A stretch of 64,000 nucleotides of DNA from Salvia splendens (Eukaryota > Streptophyta > Magnoliopsida > Lamiales > Lamiaceae): assembly GCF_004379255.2 (NCBI RefSeq), contig NC_056047.1, positions 29,216,293-29,280,292 on the forward strand, written 5' to 3'. The notes beneath the pieces are model-generated. The model saw only the letters and a program-made list of their open reading frames with translations, searched no databases and was not told the DNA's origin. Positions within the stretch are counted from its first letter, which is position 1. The number at the start of each line of letters is the position of its first letter. Both the position numbers and the translations under genes were made by a program. This document shows positions 45,180 to 58,500 of this stretch, in pieces.

Positions 45180-48100
45180 TTTAAATACGTAAAATCTTAT
45201 TTAAGTATCATTTTATCAGTCAAGAGTATCATTTTATCAACTCAGAGTATCATTCTATCCGGCAAAACTATCATTCTATGCAATAAACCTAACATATATC
45301 ATTTCATCAGTCAGTTAAAAGTATCATTTTATCAATTCAGAGTATCATTCTATCCGGCAAAACTATCATTCTATACAATAAACCTAACATATATCATTTT
45401 ATCATTTTATCAGTCAAAAGTATCATTTTTATGATACTCAGGGTATCATTCTATCCGGCAAAACTATCATTCTATGCAATAAACCTAACATATATCATTT
45501 CATCATTTTATCAGTCAGTCAAAAGTATCATTTTATCAACTCAGAATAGCATTCTATCCGGCAAAAACTATCATTCTATGCAATAAACCTAACATATATC
45601 ATTTTATCAGTCAAAAATATCATTTTATCAACTCAGAGTATCATTCTATCCGCCAAAACAACCATTTTATGCAATAAACCTAACATATATCATTTTATCA
45701 GTCAGTCAAAAGTATCATTTTATCAACTCAGAGTATCATTCTATCCTGCAAAACTATCATTCTTTGCAATAAACCTAACATATATCATTTTATCATTTTA
45801 TCATTTTATCAGTCAGTCAAAAGTATCATTTTATCAGCTCAGAGTATCATTCTATCCGGCAAAAAATATCATTCTATGCAATAAACCAAACATATATCAT
45901 TTTATCATTTTATCAGTCAGTCAAACGTATCATTTTATCAACTCAGAGTATCATTCTATCCGGCAAAACTATCATTCTATGCAATAAACCTAACATATAT
46001 CATTTTATCAGTCAGTTAAAAGTATCATTTTATCAACTCAGAGTATCATTCTATCCGGCAAAACTATCATTTTATGCAATAAACCTAACATATATCATTT
46101 TATCATTTTATCATTTTATCAGTCAATTAAAAAGTATCATTTTATCAACTCAGAGTATCATTCTATCCGGCAAAACTATCATTCTATGCAATAAACCAAA
46201 CATATATCATTTTATCAGTCAGTCAAAAGTATCATTTTATCAACTCAGAGTATCATTCAATCCGGAAAAACTATCATTTTATGCAATAAACCTAACATAT
46301 ATCATTTTATCAGTCAGTTAAAAAGTATCATTTTATCAACTCAGAGTATCATTCTATCCGGCAAAACTATCATTCTATGCAATAAACCTAACATATATCA
46401 TTTTATCAGTCAGTCAAAAGTATCATTTTATCAACTCAGAGTATTATTCTATCCGGCAAAACTATCATTCTATGCAATAAACCTAACATATATCATTTTA
46501 TCATTTTATCAATTCAGAGTATCATTCTATCCGGCAAAACTATCATTCTATACAATAAACCTAATATATATCATTTTATCATTTTATCAGTCAAAAGTAT
46601 CATTTTTATGATACTCAGGGTATCATTCTATCCGGCAAAACTATCATTCTATGCAATAAACCTAACATATATTATTTTATCATTTCATCATTTTATCAGT
46701 CAGTCAAAAGTATCATTTTATCAACTCAGAATATCATTCTATCCGGCAAAAACTATCATTCTATGCAATAAACCTAACATATATCATTTTATCAGTCAAA
46801 AATATCATTTTATCAACTCAGAGTATCATTCTATCCGCCAAAACTATCATTTTATGCAATAAACCTAACATATATCATTTTATCAGTCAGTCAAAAGTAT
46901 CATTTTATCAACTCAGAGTATCATTCTATCCTGCAAAACTATCATTCTTTGCAATAAACCTAAAATATATCATTTTATCATTTTATCATTTTATCAGCCA
47001 GTCAAAAGTATCATTTTATCAGCTCAGAGTATCATTCTATCCGGCAAAAAATATCATTCTATGCAATAAACCAAACATATATCATTTTATCATTTTATCA
47101 GTCAGTCAAACGTATCATTTTATCAACTCAGAGTATCATTCTATCCGGCAAAACTATCATTCTATGCAATAAACCTAACATATATCATTTTATCAGTCAG
47201 TTAAAAGTATCATTTTATCAACTCAGAGTATCATTCAATCCGGCAAAACTATCATTTTATGCAATAAACCTAACATATATCATTTTATCATTTTATCAGT
47301 CAATTAAAAAGTATCATTTTATCAACTCAGAGTATCATTCTATCCTGTAAAACTATCATTCTATGCAATAAACCAAACATATATCATTTTATCATTTTAT
47401 CAGTCAGTCAAAAGTATCATTTTATCAACTCAGAGTATCATTCAATCCGGCAAAACTATCATTTTATGCAATAAACCTAACATATATCATTTTATCAGTC
47501 AGTTAAAAAGTATCATTTTATCAACTCAGAGTATCATTCTATCCGGCAAAACTATCATTCTATGCAATAAACCTAACATATATCATTTTATCAGTCAGTC
47601 AAAAGTATCATTTTATCAACTCAGAGTATTATTCTATCCGGCAAAACTATCATTCTATGCAATAAACCTAACATATATCATTTTATCATTTTATCAATTC
47701 AGAGTATCATTCTATCCGGCAAAACTATCATTCTATACAATAAACCTAACATATATCATTTTATCATTTTATCAGTCAAAAGTATCATTTTTATGATACT
47801 CAGGGTATCATTCTATCCGGCAAAACTATCATTCTATGCAATAAACCTAACATATATCATTTTATCATTTCATCATTTTATCAGTCAGTCAAAAGTATCA
47901 TTTTATCAACTCAGAATATCATTCTATCCGGCAAAAACTATCATTCTATGCAATAAACCTAACATATATCATTTTATCAGTCAAAAATATCATTTTATCA
48001 ACTCAGAGTATCATTCTATCCGCCAAAACTATCATTTTATGCAATAAACCTAACATATATCATTTTATCAGTCAGTCAAAAGTATCATTTTATCAACTCA

Positions 48101-51100
48101 GAGTATCATTCTATCCTGCAAAACTATCATTCTTTGCAATAAACCTAAAATATATCATTTTATCATTTTATCATTTTATCAGCCAGTCAAAAGTATCATT
48201 TTATCAGCTCAGAGTATCATTCTATCCGGCAAAAAATATCATTCTATGCAATAAACCAAACATATATCATTTTATCATTTTATCAGTCAGTCAAACGTAT
48301 CATTTTATCAACTCAGAGTATCATTCTATCCGGCAAAACTATCATTCTATGCAATAAACCTAACATATATCATTTTATCAGTCAGTTAAAAGTATCATTT
48401 TATCAACTCAGAGTATCATTCAATCCGGCAAAACTATCATTTTATGCAATAAACCTAACATATATCATTTTATCATTTTATCAGTCAATTAAAAAGTATC
48501 ATTTTATCAACTCAGAGTATCATTCTATCCTGTAAAACTATCATTCTATGCAATAAACCAAACATATATCATTTTATCATTTTATCAGTCAGTCAAAAGT
48601 ATCATTTTATCAACTCAGAGTATCATTCAATCCGGCAAAACTATCATTTTATGCAATAAACCTAACATATATCATTTTATCAGTCAGTTAAAAAGTATCA
48701 TTTTATCAACTCAGAGTATCATTCTATCCGGCAAAACTATCATTCTATGCAATAAACCTAACATATATCATTTTATCAGTCAGTCAAAAGTATCATTTTA
48801 TCAACTCAGAGTATTATTCTATCCGGCAAAACTATCATTCTATGCAATAAACCTAACATATATCATTTTATCATTTTATCAATTCAGAGTATCATTCTAT
48901 CCGGCAAAACTATCATTCTATACAATAAACCTAACATATATCATTTTATCATTTTATCAGTCAAAAGTATTATTTTTATGATACTCAGGGTATCATTCTA
49001 TCCGGCAAAACTATCATTCTATGCAATAAACCTAACATATATCATTTTATCATTTCATCATTTTATCAGTCAGTCAAAAGTATCATTTTATCAACTCAGA
49101 ATATCATTCTATCCGGCAAAAACTATCATTCTATGCAATAAACCTAACATATATCATTTTATCAGTCAAAAATATCATTTTATCAACTCAGAGTATCATT
49201 CTATCCGCCAAAACTATCATTTTATGCAATAAACCTAACATATATTATTTTATCAGTCAGTCAAAAGTATCATTTTATCAACTCAGAGTATCATTCTATC
49301 CTGCAAAACTATCATTCTTTGCAATAAACCTAACATATATCATTTTATCATTTTATCATTTTATCAGTCAATCAAAAGTATCATTTTATCAGCTCAGAGT
49401 ATCATTCTATCCGGCAAAAAATATCATTCTATGCAATAAACCAAACATATATCATTTTATCATTTTATCAGTCAGTCAAACGTATCATTTTATCAACTCA
49501 GAGTATCATTCTATCCGGCAAAACTATCATTCTATGCAATAAACCTAACATATATCATTTTATCAGTCAATTAAAAGTATCATTTTATCAACTCAGAGTA
49601 TCATTCAATCCGGGAAAACTATCATTTTATGCAATAAACCTAACATATATCATTTTATCATTTTATCAGTCAATTAAAAAGTATCATTTTATCAACTCAG
49701 AGTATCATTCTATCCGGCAAAACTATCATTCTATGCAATAAACCAAACATATATCATTTTATCATTTTATCAGTCAGTCAAAAGTATCATTTTATCAACT
49801 CAGAGTATCATTCAATCCGGCAAAACTATCATTTTATGCAATAAACCTAACATATATCATTTTATCAGTCAGTTAAAAAGTATCATTTTATCAACTCAGA
49901 GTATCATTCTATCCGGCAAAACTATCATTCTATGCAATAAACCTAACATATATCATTTTATCAGTCAGTCAAAAGTATCATTTTATCAACTCAGAGTATT
50001 ATTCTATCCGGCAAAACTATTATTCTATGCAATAAACCTAACATATATCATTTTATCATTTTATCAATTCAGAGTATGATTCTATCCGGCAAAACTATCA
50101 TTCTATACAATAAACCTAACATATATCATTTTATCATTTTATCAGTCAAAAGTATCATTTTTATGATACTCAGGGTATCATTCTATCCGGCAAAACTATC
50201 ATTCTATGCAATAAACCTAACATATATCATTTTATCATTTCATCATTTTATCAGTCAGTCAAAAGTATCATTTTATCAACTCAGAATATCATTCTATCCG
50301 GCAAAAACTATCATTCTATGCAATAAACCTAACATATATCATTTTATCATTTTATCAGTCAAAAATATCATTTTATCAACTCAGAGTATCATTCTATCCG
50401 CCAAAACTATCATTTTATGCAATAAACCTAACATATATCATTTTATCAGTCAGTCAAAAGTATCATTTTATCAACTCAGAGTATCATTCTATCCTGCAAA
50501 ACTATCATTCTTTGCAATAAACCTAACATATATCATTTTATCATTTTATCATTTTATCATTTTATCAGTCAGTCAAAAGTATCATTTTATCAGCTCAGAG
50601 TATCATTCTATCCGGCAAAAAATATCATTCTATGCAATAAACCAAACATATATCATTTTATCATTTTATCAGTCAGTCAAACGTATCATTTTATCAACTC
50701 AGAGTATCATTCTATCCGGCAAAACTATCATTCTATGCAATAAACCTAACATATATCATTTTATCAGTCAGTCAAAAGTATCATTTTATCAACTCAGAGT
50801 ATCATTCAATCCGGTAAAACTATCATTTTATGCAATAAACCTAACATATATCATTTTATCATTTTATCAGTCAATTAAAAAGTATCATTTTATCAACTCA
50901 GAGTATCATTCTATCCGGCAAAACTATCATTCTATGCAATAAACCAAACATATATCATTTTATCATTTTATCAGTCAGTCAAAAGTATCATTTTATCAAC
51001 TCAGAGTATCATTCAATCCTGCAAAACTATCATTTTATGCAATAAACCTAACTTATATCATTTTATCAGTCAGTTAAAAAGTATCATTTTATCAACTCAG

Positions 51101-51490
51101 AGTATCATTCTATCCGACAAAACTATCATTCTATGCAATAAACCTAACATATATCATTTTATCAGTCAGTCAAAAGTATTATTTTATCAACTCAGAGTAT
51201 TATTCTATCCGGCAAAACTATCATTCTATGCAATAAACCAAACATATATCATTTTATCATTTTATCAGTCAATTAAAAAGTATCATTTTATCAACTCAGA
51301 GTATCATTCTATCCGGCAAAACTATCATTCTATGCAATAAACCAAACATATATCATTTTGCGTGATATTTGGCGAAATTCAGAAATTAAATGAGGAAAAT
51401 GACATATTATCATTTTATCAACTCAGAGTATCATTCTATCCGGCAAAACTATCATTATATGCAATAAACCTAACATATATCATTTTATCA
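45180..51490 (+). repeat. Satellite array with higher-order repeats, about 6.3 kb
   Basis: The basic sub-repeat is about 95 bp. It holds four TATCATT cores spaced 25, 21, 21 and 28 bp apart, with blocks TCAACTCAGAG, CTATCCGGCAAAAC and GCAATAAACCTAACA. Twelve sub-repeats form a higher-order unit marked by ATGATACTCAGGG at 45431, 46608, 47793, 48978 and 50163. The spacings are 1177, 1185, 1185 and 1185. The three central units are about 99% identical; the edges are more diverged. It is part of the MULE shell interior. Confidence 0.95.
46608..47792 (+). repeat. Higher-order unit 2 (1185 bp, 12 sub-repeats)
   Basis: Reference unit: counting the AATAAACC block gives 12 sub-repeats, two of them with the CCAAAC variant. 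Units at 47793-48977 and 48978-50162 match it almost base for base. Confidence 0.9.
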
Positions 51491-51672
51491 TTTTACGTGA
51501 TATTTGGCGAAATTCAGAAATTAAATGAGGGAAATGACATATTTACCCCCGCGCTTTTTTTATGAAGTAAATCTAAGTTTGAATCTCAACCACAAGATTA
51601 GAAAATATGTGTGGTTCAGATTTGGTTATAGGGTTCTTATGTGATTTAGGGGTTATCATATGATCACAATCC
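51360..51672 (+). mobile_element. Right terminal region of the MULE shell
   Basis: A GCGAAATTCAGAAATTAAAT block occurs twice (about 51372 and 51508), once inside the last satellite units. The second copy continues into the TIR (TTTACCCC, GCGC, TTTATGAAGTAAATC). It ends next to the TA tract at 51673. Confidence 0.72.

Positions 51673-51709
<37 letters not shown>
51673..51709. repeat. (TA)12 followed by (CA)6
   Basis: Compound microsatellite on the right flank of the MULE shell. Confidence 0.95.
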
Positions 51710-52017
51710 GTTATATAGCAGATTTTTCGTTTGCCATGTAATGAAAAATAATTCATCTATAAACAAATAAAGAATTAAGGATTTTCTGTAAATTTCAGAT
51801 TTGTACCAGAAATGTGACATCATTTATTCGATTATTGAATTAATCGGGTAAGGGGTGTTACAAATATTTTGTATTGCACATAATTGACGCATATTACTTT
51901 TTGACAACTATCATGAATCAAAATTATGCATGTATTCTACTATTGAATCATTCATAAAGCTAAATATTTTTTTAATACTCCCTACTTATTTTCTATAATA
52001 TAAATGACAATATAATA
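51710..52017. other. AT-rich intergenic segment
   Basis: No ORF. A TACTCCCTACTTATTTTCTA piece near 51977 resembles the start of another Stowaway-like MITE. Confidence 0.4.
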
Positions 52018-52240
52018 CTCTCTCCGTCTCTCAAGAATAAGCACTCTTTCCTTTTTAGTTCGTCCCATAAAATTGTGCACTTTCTAATTTTGGAAAGTCT
52101 TTTCTCCCTAATGAGGTTAGACCTATTCTCCACTAATAATACTTTATTTACTTTACTCTCTACCTCTCTCTTACTTCACCAATTTTACATTAAAACCCGT
52201 GTAGACCCTAAAAGTGCATATTATTTGGGGACGGATGGAG
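52018..52240. mobile_element. Stowaway-like MITE (223 bp), TA target duplication
   Basis: The left end is CTCTCTCCGTCTCTCAAGAA. The right end, inverted, is CTCCATCCGTCCCCAAATAA. Flanking TA at 52016-52017 and 52241-52242. No coding potential. CTCC(C/A)TCCGTCCC ends are typical of mariner-derived MITEs in dicots. Confidence 0.85.
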
Positions 52241-52247
52241 TATGCTA

Positions 52248-52815
52248 TTATACAAAATAATGTATATTTTGGGTTAGAGATGTGGCAGGATCCGTGTCAA
52301 TCATGTCGATCATCCAATAAAATAGCTCCTTGTCCTGTTGATTTGCTTTAGCTGTGATTCTCACCTCTCTCTCATTGTGTGGAGAGCGAAGCGCATAACT
52401 TGCCTTCTTAACACGCGTTGTAGCAGCATTCATGCTTCCCTCCATGAATGGATAATGTTTTCGTTAATGTACAATTAAAAGAAGGAAATAATGTAGAGAA
52501 TGGGTAAACGATATACAACCTGATCCTCGGCACACTCAGTAGGATTTTGTACTGCTTTTCCCTTATTTGATGCAACTGCATTTCATCATTTGCATGCTTG
52601 TCCTTTGTTGTGCTTTCCACAACTTTGTCCTTACCAGCTGGATCCACTGCATGGACATTCACTGGCAGTTTACTAGTCATCTGAACCACTTTTCCGTTTC
52701 TCGATGCAGCAACTCTTTCCTTCTTCAGCGGCTGTTTCTCGGACACATCAACAGCTTTGTCCTTAACCCCTCCAATTGTATTCTTCTGAACAACTTTATC
52801 ATTGGTCTGCCACAT
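52248..52815 (-). pseudogene. Second Ulp1-MULE gene fragment
   Basis: 52445 down to about 52255 encodes SYALRSPHNEREV...KELFYWMIDM. It aligns in layout with EALCSPYNVRAV...KEIMYWFMTH in exon 9278-8989 of the Ulp1-like gene. An upstream lysine-rich exon-like piece (52815 to about 52520) has a GTATATCG-type donor at its end. The catalytic part is absent, cut off near the MITE. It belongs to a more diverged family member than the tandem copies. Confidence 0.5.
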
Positions 52816-52899
52816 TTAGCACAAAAACGATAAATATTGTACTATAATATGTAAATAATGGAGCATATCATCAAATTAACTACAATAACATTAAAAAAC

Positions 52900-55540
52900 T
52901 GTCACGACCGCCCATGCTAGAGGTACTACAAACGAGGCAATCGTGACCAAGGGACAACAAAAACGACAACTTACAAGGATAACAGTTTATGAAAGCTTAA
53001 ATAGCTTAAAGGAATAATATTTTTGGTTCATTAAAAGCTTAGACAACAAATTTTTAGTTTAAAGAACTTAATGTTATAAATTTATTATTAATATAGCAGC
53101 GGAACTAAGGTTTAAAGAGAGTCGAGGATAACGCCTATGTATGAAGACACAACGCATCCTAAGTTCTTGGCCAGCTCAACATCCTCCGCAACATCCCGCT
53201 CAACCTGCACATAAAGAAAAGGAATATGCAGGGCTGAGTACTTGTTGTACTCAATGGGCTCATTGCGAAAATATTTTAATATAGTTATGTCATCCATACC
53301 AATGATCTCGAGTTTTATATGTAGTAAGAAATATCACGAGAACACAAAAATATTTCAAAGTCTGGCCAGACAATTTATCTCCCCACTTTTCTCATCAATC
53401 CATCAATCACAATCATCATATCACAGTGCGACGAAAGTGTGGCCACACTATTCGCCCACGAGACCGGCCGACTAGCAAGGACGGCTCACCATCCCACCAG
53501 TGTACACAGCCTGATAGGGTTTGCGGCCATACTCAGACCCGAATTTGTTTCACAATACAACCATATAGCCTAGGCATCAGGCAACCAGGCATCAGACGAA
53601 CTAGACATCAGGCAACAATCTCACAAACAAAAATAACATGGCATGACATAACAAGTTAAACCACCCTTATAACACCACATCAAATTTTTGGAAAATAAAG
53701 AGATTTGAAAAAGAAAGCACACCTCGTTTGCTTAAACAATTCAATATCCACTTAAGGCAACCCTCGTTCCTTGTGCTCACGTACTCACAATAACCCTTGC
53801 CAAACAACAATACAAATCAGCCTCCCCTCAATACATATCATAATATTTCTCAACGTGTCACACATAATCACGTCATAGGATACATTCCTAAATCATACAT
53901 GCATCATATAATTCACTCAAACTTGGCAACAAGTGATATTTCCACATAACAACAAATCTGACAGAACTGCCCGGTTGGTTTGTAAAAATCACCAAAAATC
54001 CATACGACCTCATACGAGACTAAGATTTGGTCACAACACAGAAGGAACTTTCAAGATCATCTAGTTAAAATTCCACACCAAAATCACGTCATTTGGTCAG
54101 TCAAAACAATAATTTAACTCTCTGGTCGGAACACAAAAATTCTGGCAGTACTGTGCGGTTCCATTGAAAAATTTACCAAAATTTCATCCAATGTCCAATG
54201 AGGCTGAAATTTTCACATAGCTCAGACGACACTTCAAATTTCATCTAGTTCAAAATTCAAATCAAAAGGAGACCATTTAGTCGGTCAAATAGAAAATGAA
54301 ACTTTCTGGGCGTGATCAACTTCAAACTTTCTGGGCGTGATCAACATACAAATTTCTGGCAGAATTGCGCAGTCTACTTCAAAAATTTATTAAAAATTCA
54401 TCTTTCATTAAAAAGGGCTGAAATTCACACACAACACAGAAAATACCTTAAAATTTACTCAGTCAAAACGTCGGGTCAAAATTAAATCGTTTGGTTGGTC
54501 AAGCACAAGTCGGAATCCACTGTCCGAACATCACAGATTTCAGGCTTAAGAATTTTGAAAATAGATTTCTTCCTCAATCATCCAAACACAATTTTTTTCA
54601 TGCTTATAACACACAATCATGCTTAAAAGTTTATCACAATCATGCTCTCACATAAACTCACATCATTCACCTAGGATTCAAATCAAACTCCACATAAACT
54701 CATTCAAAATCGCATATTCATCCAAGTTCTCATGCAAACACAAATTCCCACCGATAAAATTTTGCGATCTATGATTCCTACAGTTGCTATATGCATGTAG
54801 GGTTCAAGAACAAGGATTAAATGAGAAGAAAGAGGGAGAATGAATCAAATATACCTTTTTTGATAAAAACGAATCGGTAGAAACAAGAATTGATGGATTC
54901 GTCGGATACTCTTGAAGATCAACTCCAACGGATGCAATAACAAGGATGAATGGTGGATTTTTGGAGAGAATATGGAGAGGGAGTGGAGAGGTGTGTGAGA
55001 GAGAGGGAGGGAGAGGGTGGACGGCTAGGGTAGGAAGAAAAATAGGGGCAAGGGTTTAGTTTAGGTGATTTTATAGTTCTAGGTTAAATCTAAAATTTAA
55101 TTAATTGTGGGGGAATAAAATAGGGTCCAATAATTAAAATCCCACAATTATAGAGAAGGCATAATTTTCGAAAATTATGGCTGGGAATTAACAAGGAATT
55201 ATTTGGTATTTACTTGGAGAGAAATAGATCCACAATTTAGGAAATAAAAAAAAGTGAACATTCCATAAACAAGGGAAAAAAATAAATTAAATCTCCAAGT
55301 AGAAAAAATAAGGTGGGGGCCGAAAATTCCCAATTAGAATGGCTAGAATAAAAATGCATGATCCCACTTAATTAATTCCCGACATTGTAAAATATATAAA
55401 AGTATCAAATACTTCAGTCCATATCACCCACGAGAATTACTTCACATAATCCACTTAATCACATAGAAACAATCAATTTCATAGCTTAAATTTCCAAATC
55501 AACTTATTAAATAAAAGTCACAAAATTCTGGGATATTACA
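52900..55540 (-). repeat. Chromovirus 3' LTR (2641 bp)
   Basis: Contains three degenerate repeats of about 190 bp around a CTG(A/G)CAG(A/T)A(C/T)TGC motif at 53958, 54142 and 54357. A 24-bp local duplication (CTTTCTGGGCGTGATCAACT) at about 54302-54346 is absent from the other LTR. Relative to the right LTR it lacks about 213 bp near 53092 and about 85 bp near 53840. Confidence 0.9.
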
Positions 55541-55553
55541 TCATTCCCCTCTT
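55541..55553 (-). promoter_or_regulatory. Polypurine tract of chromovirus
   Basis: AAGAGGGGAATGA on the minus strand, directly before the LTR start TGTAATATCCC at 55540. This is the expected plus-strand primer site. Confidence 0.85.
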
Positions 55554-55584
55554 AACAGAAATTTCTTCCCGAAATTTAATCGTC

Positions 55585-58500
55585 TCACATAAACAACTCG
55601 GAGAACTTTTCTATTCTATGTTCTAACTCCCACGTGGCTCCCTCGGGACCATGGTGTTTCCACAACACCTTCACGGATGCTATCGACTTGTTTCGTAACT
55701 CTTGCACCTTCCGATCTAGGATTGCCTCGGGTCGTTCCTCGTAGCTCATGTCGGGGGTCAGGATCACTTCCTCTTGATGAATCACATGCTTGGGGTCGAA
55801 CACGTACTTGCGCAACTTTGACGCATGGAACACGTTGTGCACGTTCTCAAAGCTGGGAGGTAACGCCAAGCGGTACGCTATAGGGCCTACTTCATCAATA
55901 ATCTCGTACGGTCCTACAAAGCGGGGTTTCAGCTTGCCTTTCACTCCAAACCTCACAACTCCTCTCGTCGGGGATACTTTCAAGAACACTCTGTCACCCA
56001 CGTCGAATTTGATCTCCGTTCGACGCACGTCAACATACGACTTTTTCCTATCGTGAGCTTCCTTGATCCTTGCGCGGATTTGATGCACAATTTCAGTCAT
56101 TTCCTCTATAGCGTAGGGTCCTAACATCTTCCTCTCGCCAACTTCATCCCAATAGAGGGGGGATTGACACTTCCTGCCATACAAGGCTTCGTACGAAGCC
56201 ATATCGATCGTCGCTTGGTAACTATTGTTGTAGGCGAATTCAACCAACGGTTGAACAGTTTCCCAACTTTCCCCACGATCTAGGACAACGGCTCGCAGCA
56301 TATCCTCAACCGTTTGAATCGTCCTCTCTGACTGCCCATCCGATTGCGGGTGGTAAGCAGTGCTGAAATTCAGTTGTGTGCCCAATTCCCGTTGCATACT
56401 CATCCAAAACTTTGATGTGAACTTCGTATCACGGTCGAACACAAAGGTCTTTGGAACCCCATGCAAATGCACAATCTCATTCATGTAGAGCTTTGCTAAC
56501 TTGTCCGCGCCATAAGTAATTTGAATTGGTAAAAAGTGCCCGCTTTTAGTCAGTCGATCAATGATCACCCAAATTGCAGTGTTGCCCTTCTGTGACTTTG
56601 GCAAACTCGTCACGAAATCCATTGCTAGGTGCTCCCACTTCCATTCGGAAATTTCAAGTGGTTGCAATTTCCCATATGGCCGTTGGTGTAAGGCCTTCAC
56701 TTGTTGGCATGCTAGACATCGCTCCACATACGACGCCATGTCTCCTTTCATTCCATTCCACCAAAAACGTTGCTTCAAATCTCGATACATCTTCGTGCTT
56801 CCGGGATTGAGCAGTGTAAGGCGTGTCGTGCGCTTCACTCAAAATCTCATCTTTTAGCGCCTAATCGCTCGGCACACACAATCGTCCATCGTACGTCAAA
56901 GCATTATCCGCCTCCTCACGGTAATGATCAAGCTTCTCAGCTCTCACCTTCACACGTAACTCTTCCAACTTCTCATCGCGTCGTTGGGCTTCTATGAGCC
57001 TGGTTCTCAAATCTGGCTCAATCACTAGCGTCGCGATTCTTCCTCCCACTGTCTCGGGCGCTTTTACTATTTCCAATCCCATTCTGTTGAATTCGCGAAT
57101 CAACGCTTCCTCTCGTGTTAGGAAATAAGCCAATTGCGGTTGGTTCCTTATACTCAAAGCATCGGCTACTACGTTCGCCTTGCCCGGATGATAGTGAATA
57201 CCACAATCATAATCTTTCACGATCTCTAACAAACATCGTTGTAGCATGTTTAGCTTCTTCTGCTCGAAGAAATACTTGAGACTCTTGTGATCCGTATATA
57301 TCTCGCATCTCACTCCATAGAGATGGTGTCTCTAAATTTTCAGTGCATGCACCACTGCTACTAACTCCAAATCATGAGTCGGAAAATTCATTCATTTGGT
57401 CTCAACTGTCGGGAAGCGTATGCTATCACTTTCCCATCTTGCATCAACACGCATCCAAGTAATACTTTTGATGCATCAGTATAGACGGCGAAGTCTTTGT
57501 CGGTTGCCGGCACGGCTAGGACGGGTGTTGTCGTCAACTTCTCCTTCAACAGTTGGAAACTCGCCTCGCACTCCGGCGTCCAAACCACTTTGATTCCCTT
57601 CTTTAGGAATGGTGTCATGGGTCTCGCGATTTTAGAGAATCCTTCAATGAAACGTCGATAGTATCCCACCAATCCCAAGAAACTGCGGGTTTCACTCGGT
57701 GTTTTCGGCGATTTCCAATTCCGCACGGCCTCGACCTTTGCTGGGTCTACTTGAATCCCATTTGCCGTCACAATATGACCAAGAAAGTTCACTCGAGTCA
57801 ACCAAAACTCACACTTACTAAACTTGGCATAAAGATTCTCCTTTCGCAATGTTTCCAACACTGTTTGTAGATGCTATCCATGTTCCTCCTCGTTCTTCGA
57901 GTATACTAAAACATCGTCGATGAAGACTAGCACGAACATGTCGAGATACTCATGGAAAACTTGGTTCATCAAGTCCATGAAGACGGCCGGGGTGTTGGTC
58001 AGCCCAAACGGCATCACGACGAATTCATAATGGCCATAACGAGTGCGAAAAGCAGTCTTAGGCACTTCCTCTCGCCGGACCTTTACTTGATGATATCCCG
58101 ACCTCAAGTCCATTTTCGAAAATACGCCCGCTCCTCGAAGCTGGTCAAACAAATCATCAATCCTCGGCAGTGGGTACTTATTCTTCAGGGTCATCTTGTT
58201 GAGTTCACGATAGTCGATGCACATCCTCATCGTGCCATCCTTTTTCTTTACGAACAACACTGGCGCTCCCCACGGTGACACACTAGGTCGAATAAATCCC
58301 AAAACTAGCAGTTCTTGCAACTGAATCTTCAACTCTGCCAACTCTTTAGAGGCCATTCGGTATGGCGTCTTCGATACTGGCGCAGACCCTGGTTCCAATC
58401 AATAGTGAACTCTAATTGTCTATCGGGTGGCGGTCCAGGCAATGCTTCGAAAAACACATCGGGAAAATCTCATACTATTGCCACGTCTTCCACTCTCAAA

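Larger units (their letters stand above)
30504..51672. mobile_element. MULE shell: TIRs around a satellite array, split by Athila
   Basis: The left end begins GGGTGCATTATAATGATAAC. The reverse complement of the right end begins GGATTGTGATCATATGATAA. About 150 bp of inverted similarity follows, including AACCCTATAAC, ATTCAAACTTAG and TTCATAAAAAA. The same end occurs at 25740-25906. Without the nested Athila the element is about 6.76 kb, nearly all satellite, with no transposase. Both sides abut TA tracts. Confidence 0.72.

Noticed and set aside
45180..51490. CRISPR-like array of spaced repeats
   Set aside because: The spacers are themselves repeated, no cas genes exist, and the setting is a plant nuclear genome. 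It is a satellite.
53242..53659. 77-codon frames in the chromovirus LTR, one repeated at 62022
   Set aside because: LTR sequence present in both LTRs, not conserved as coding after the indels.
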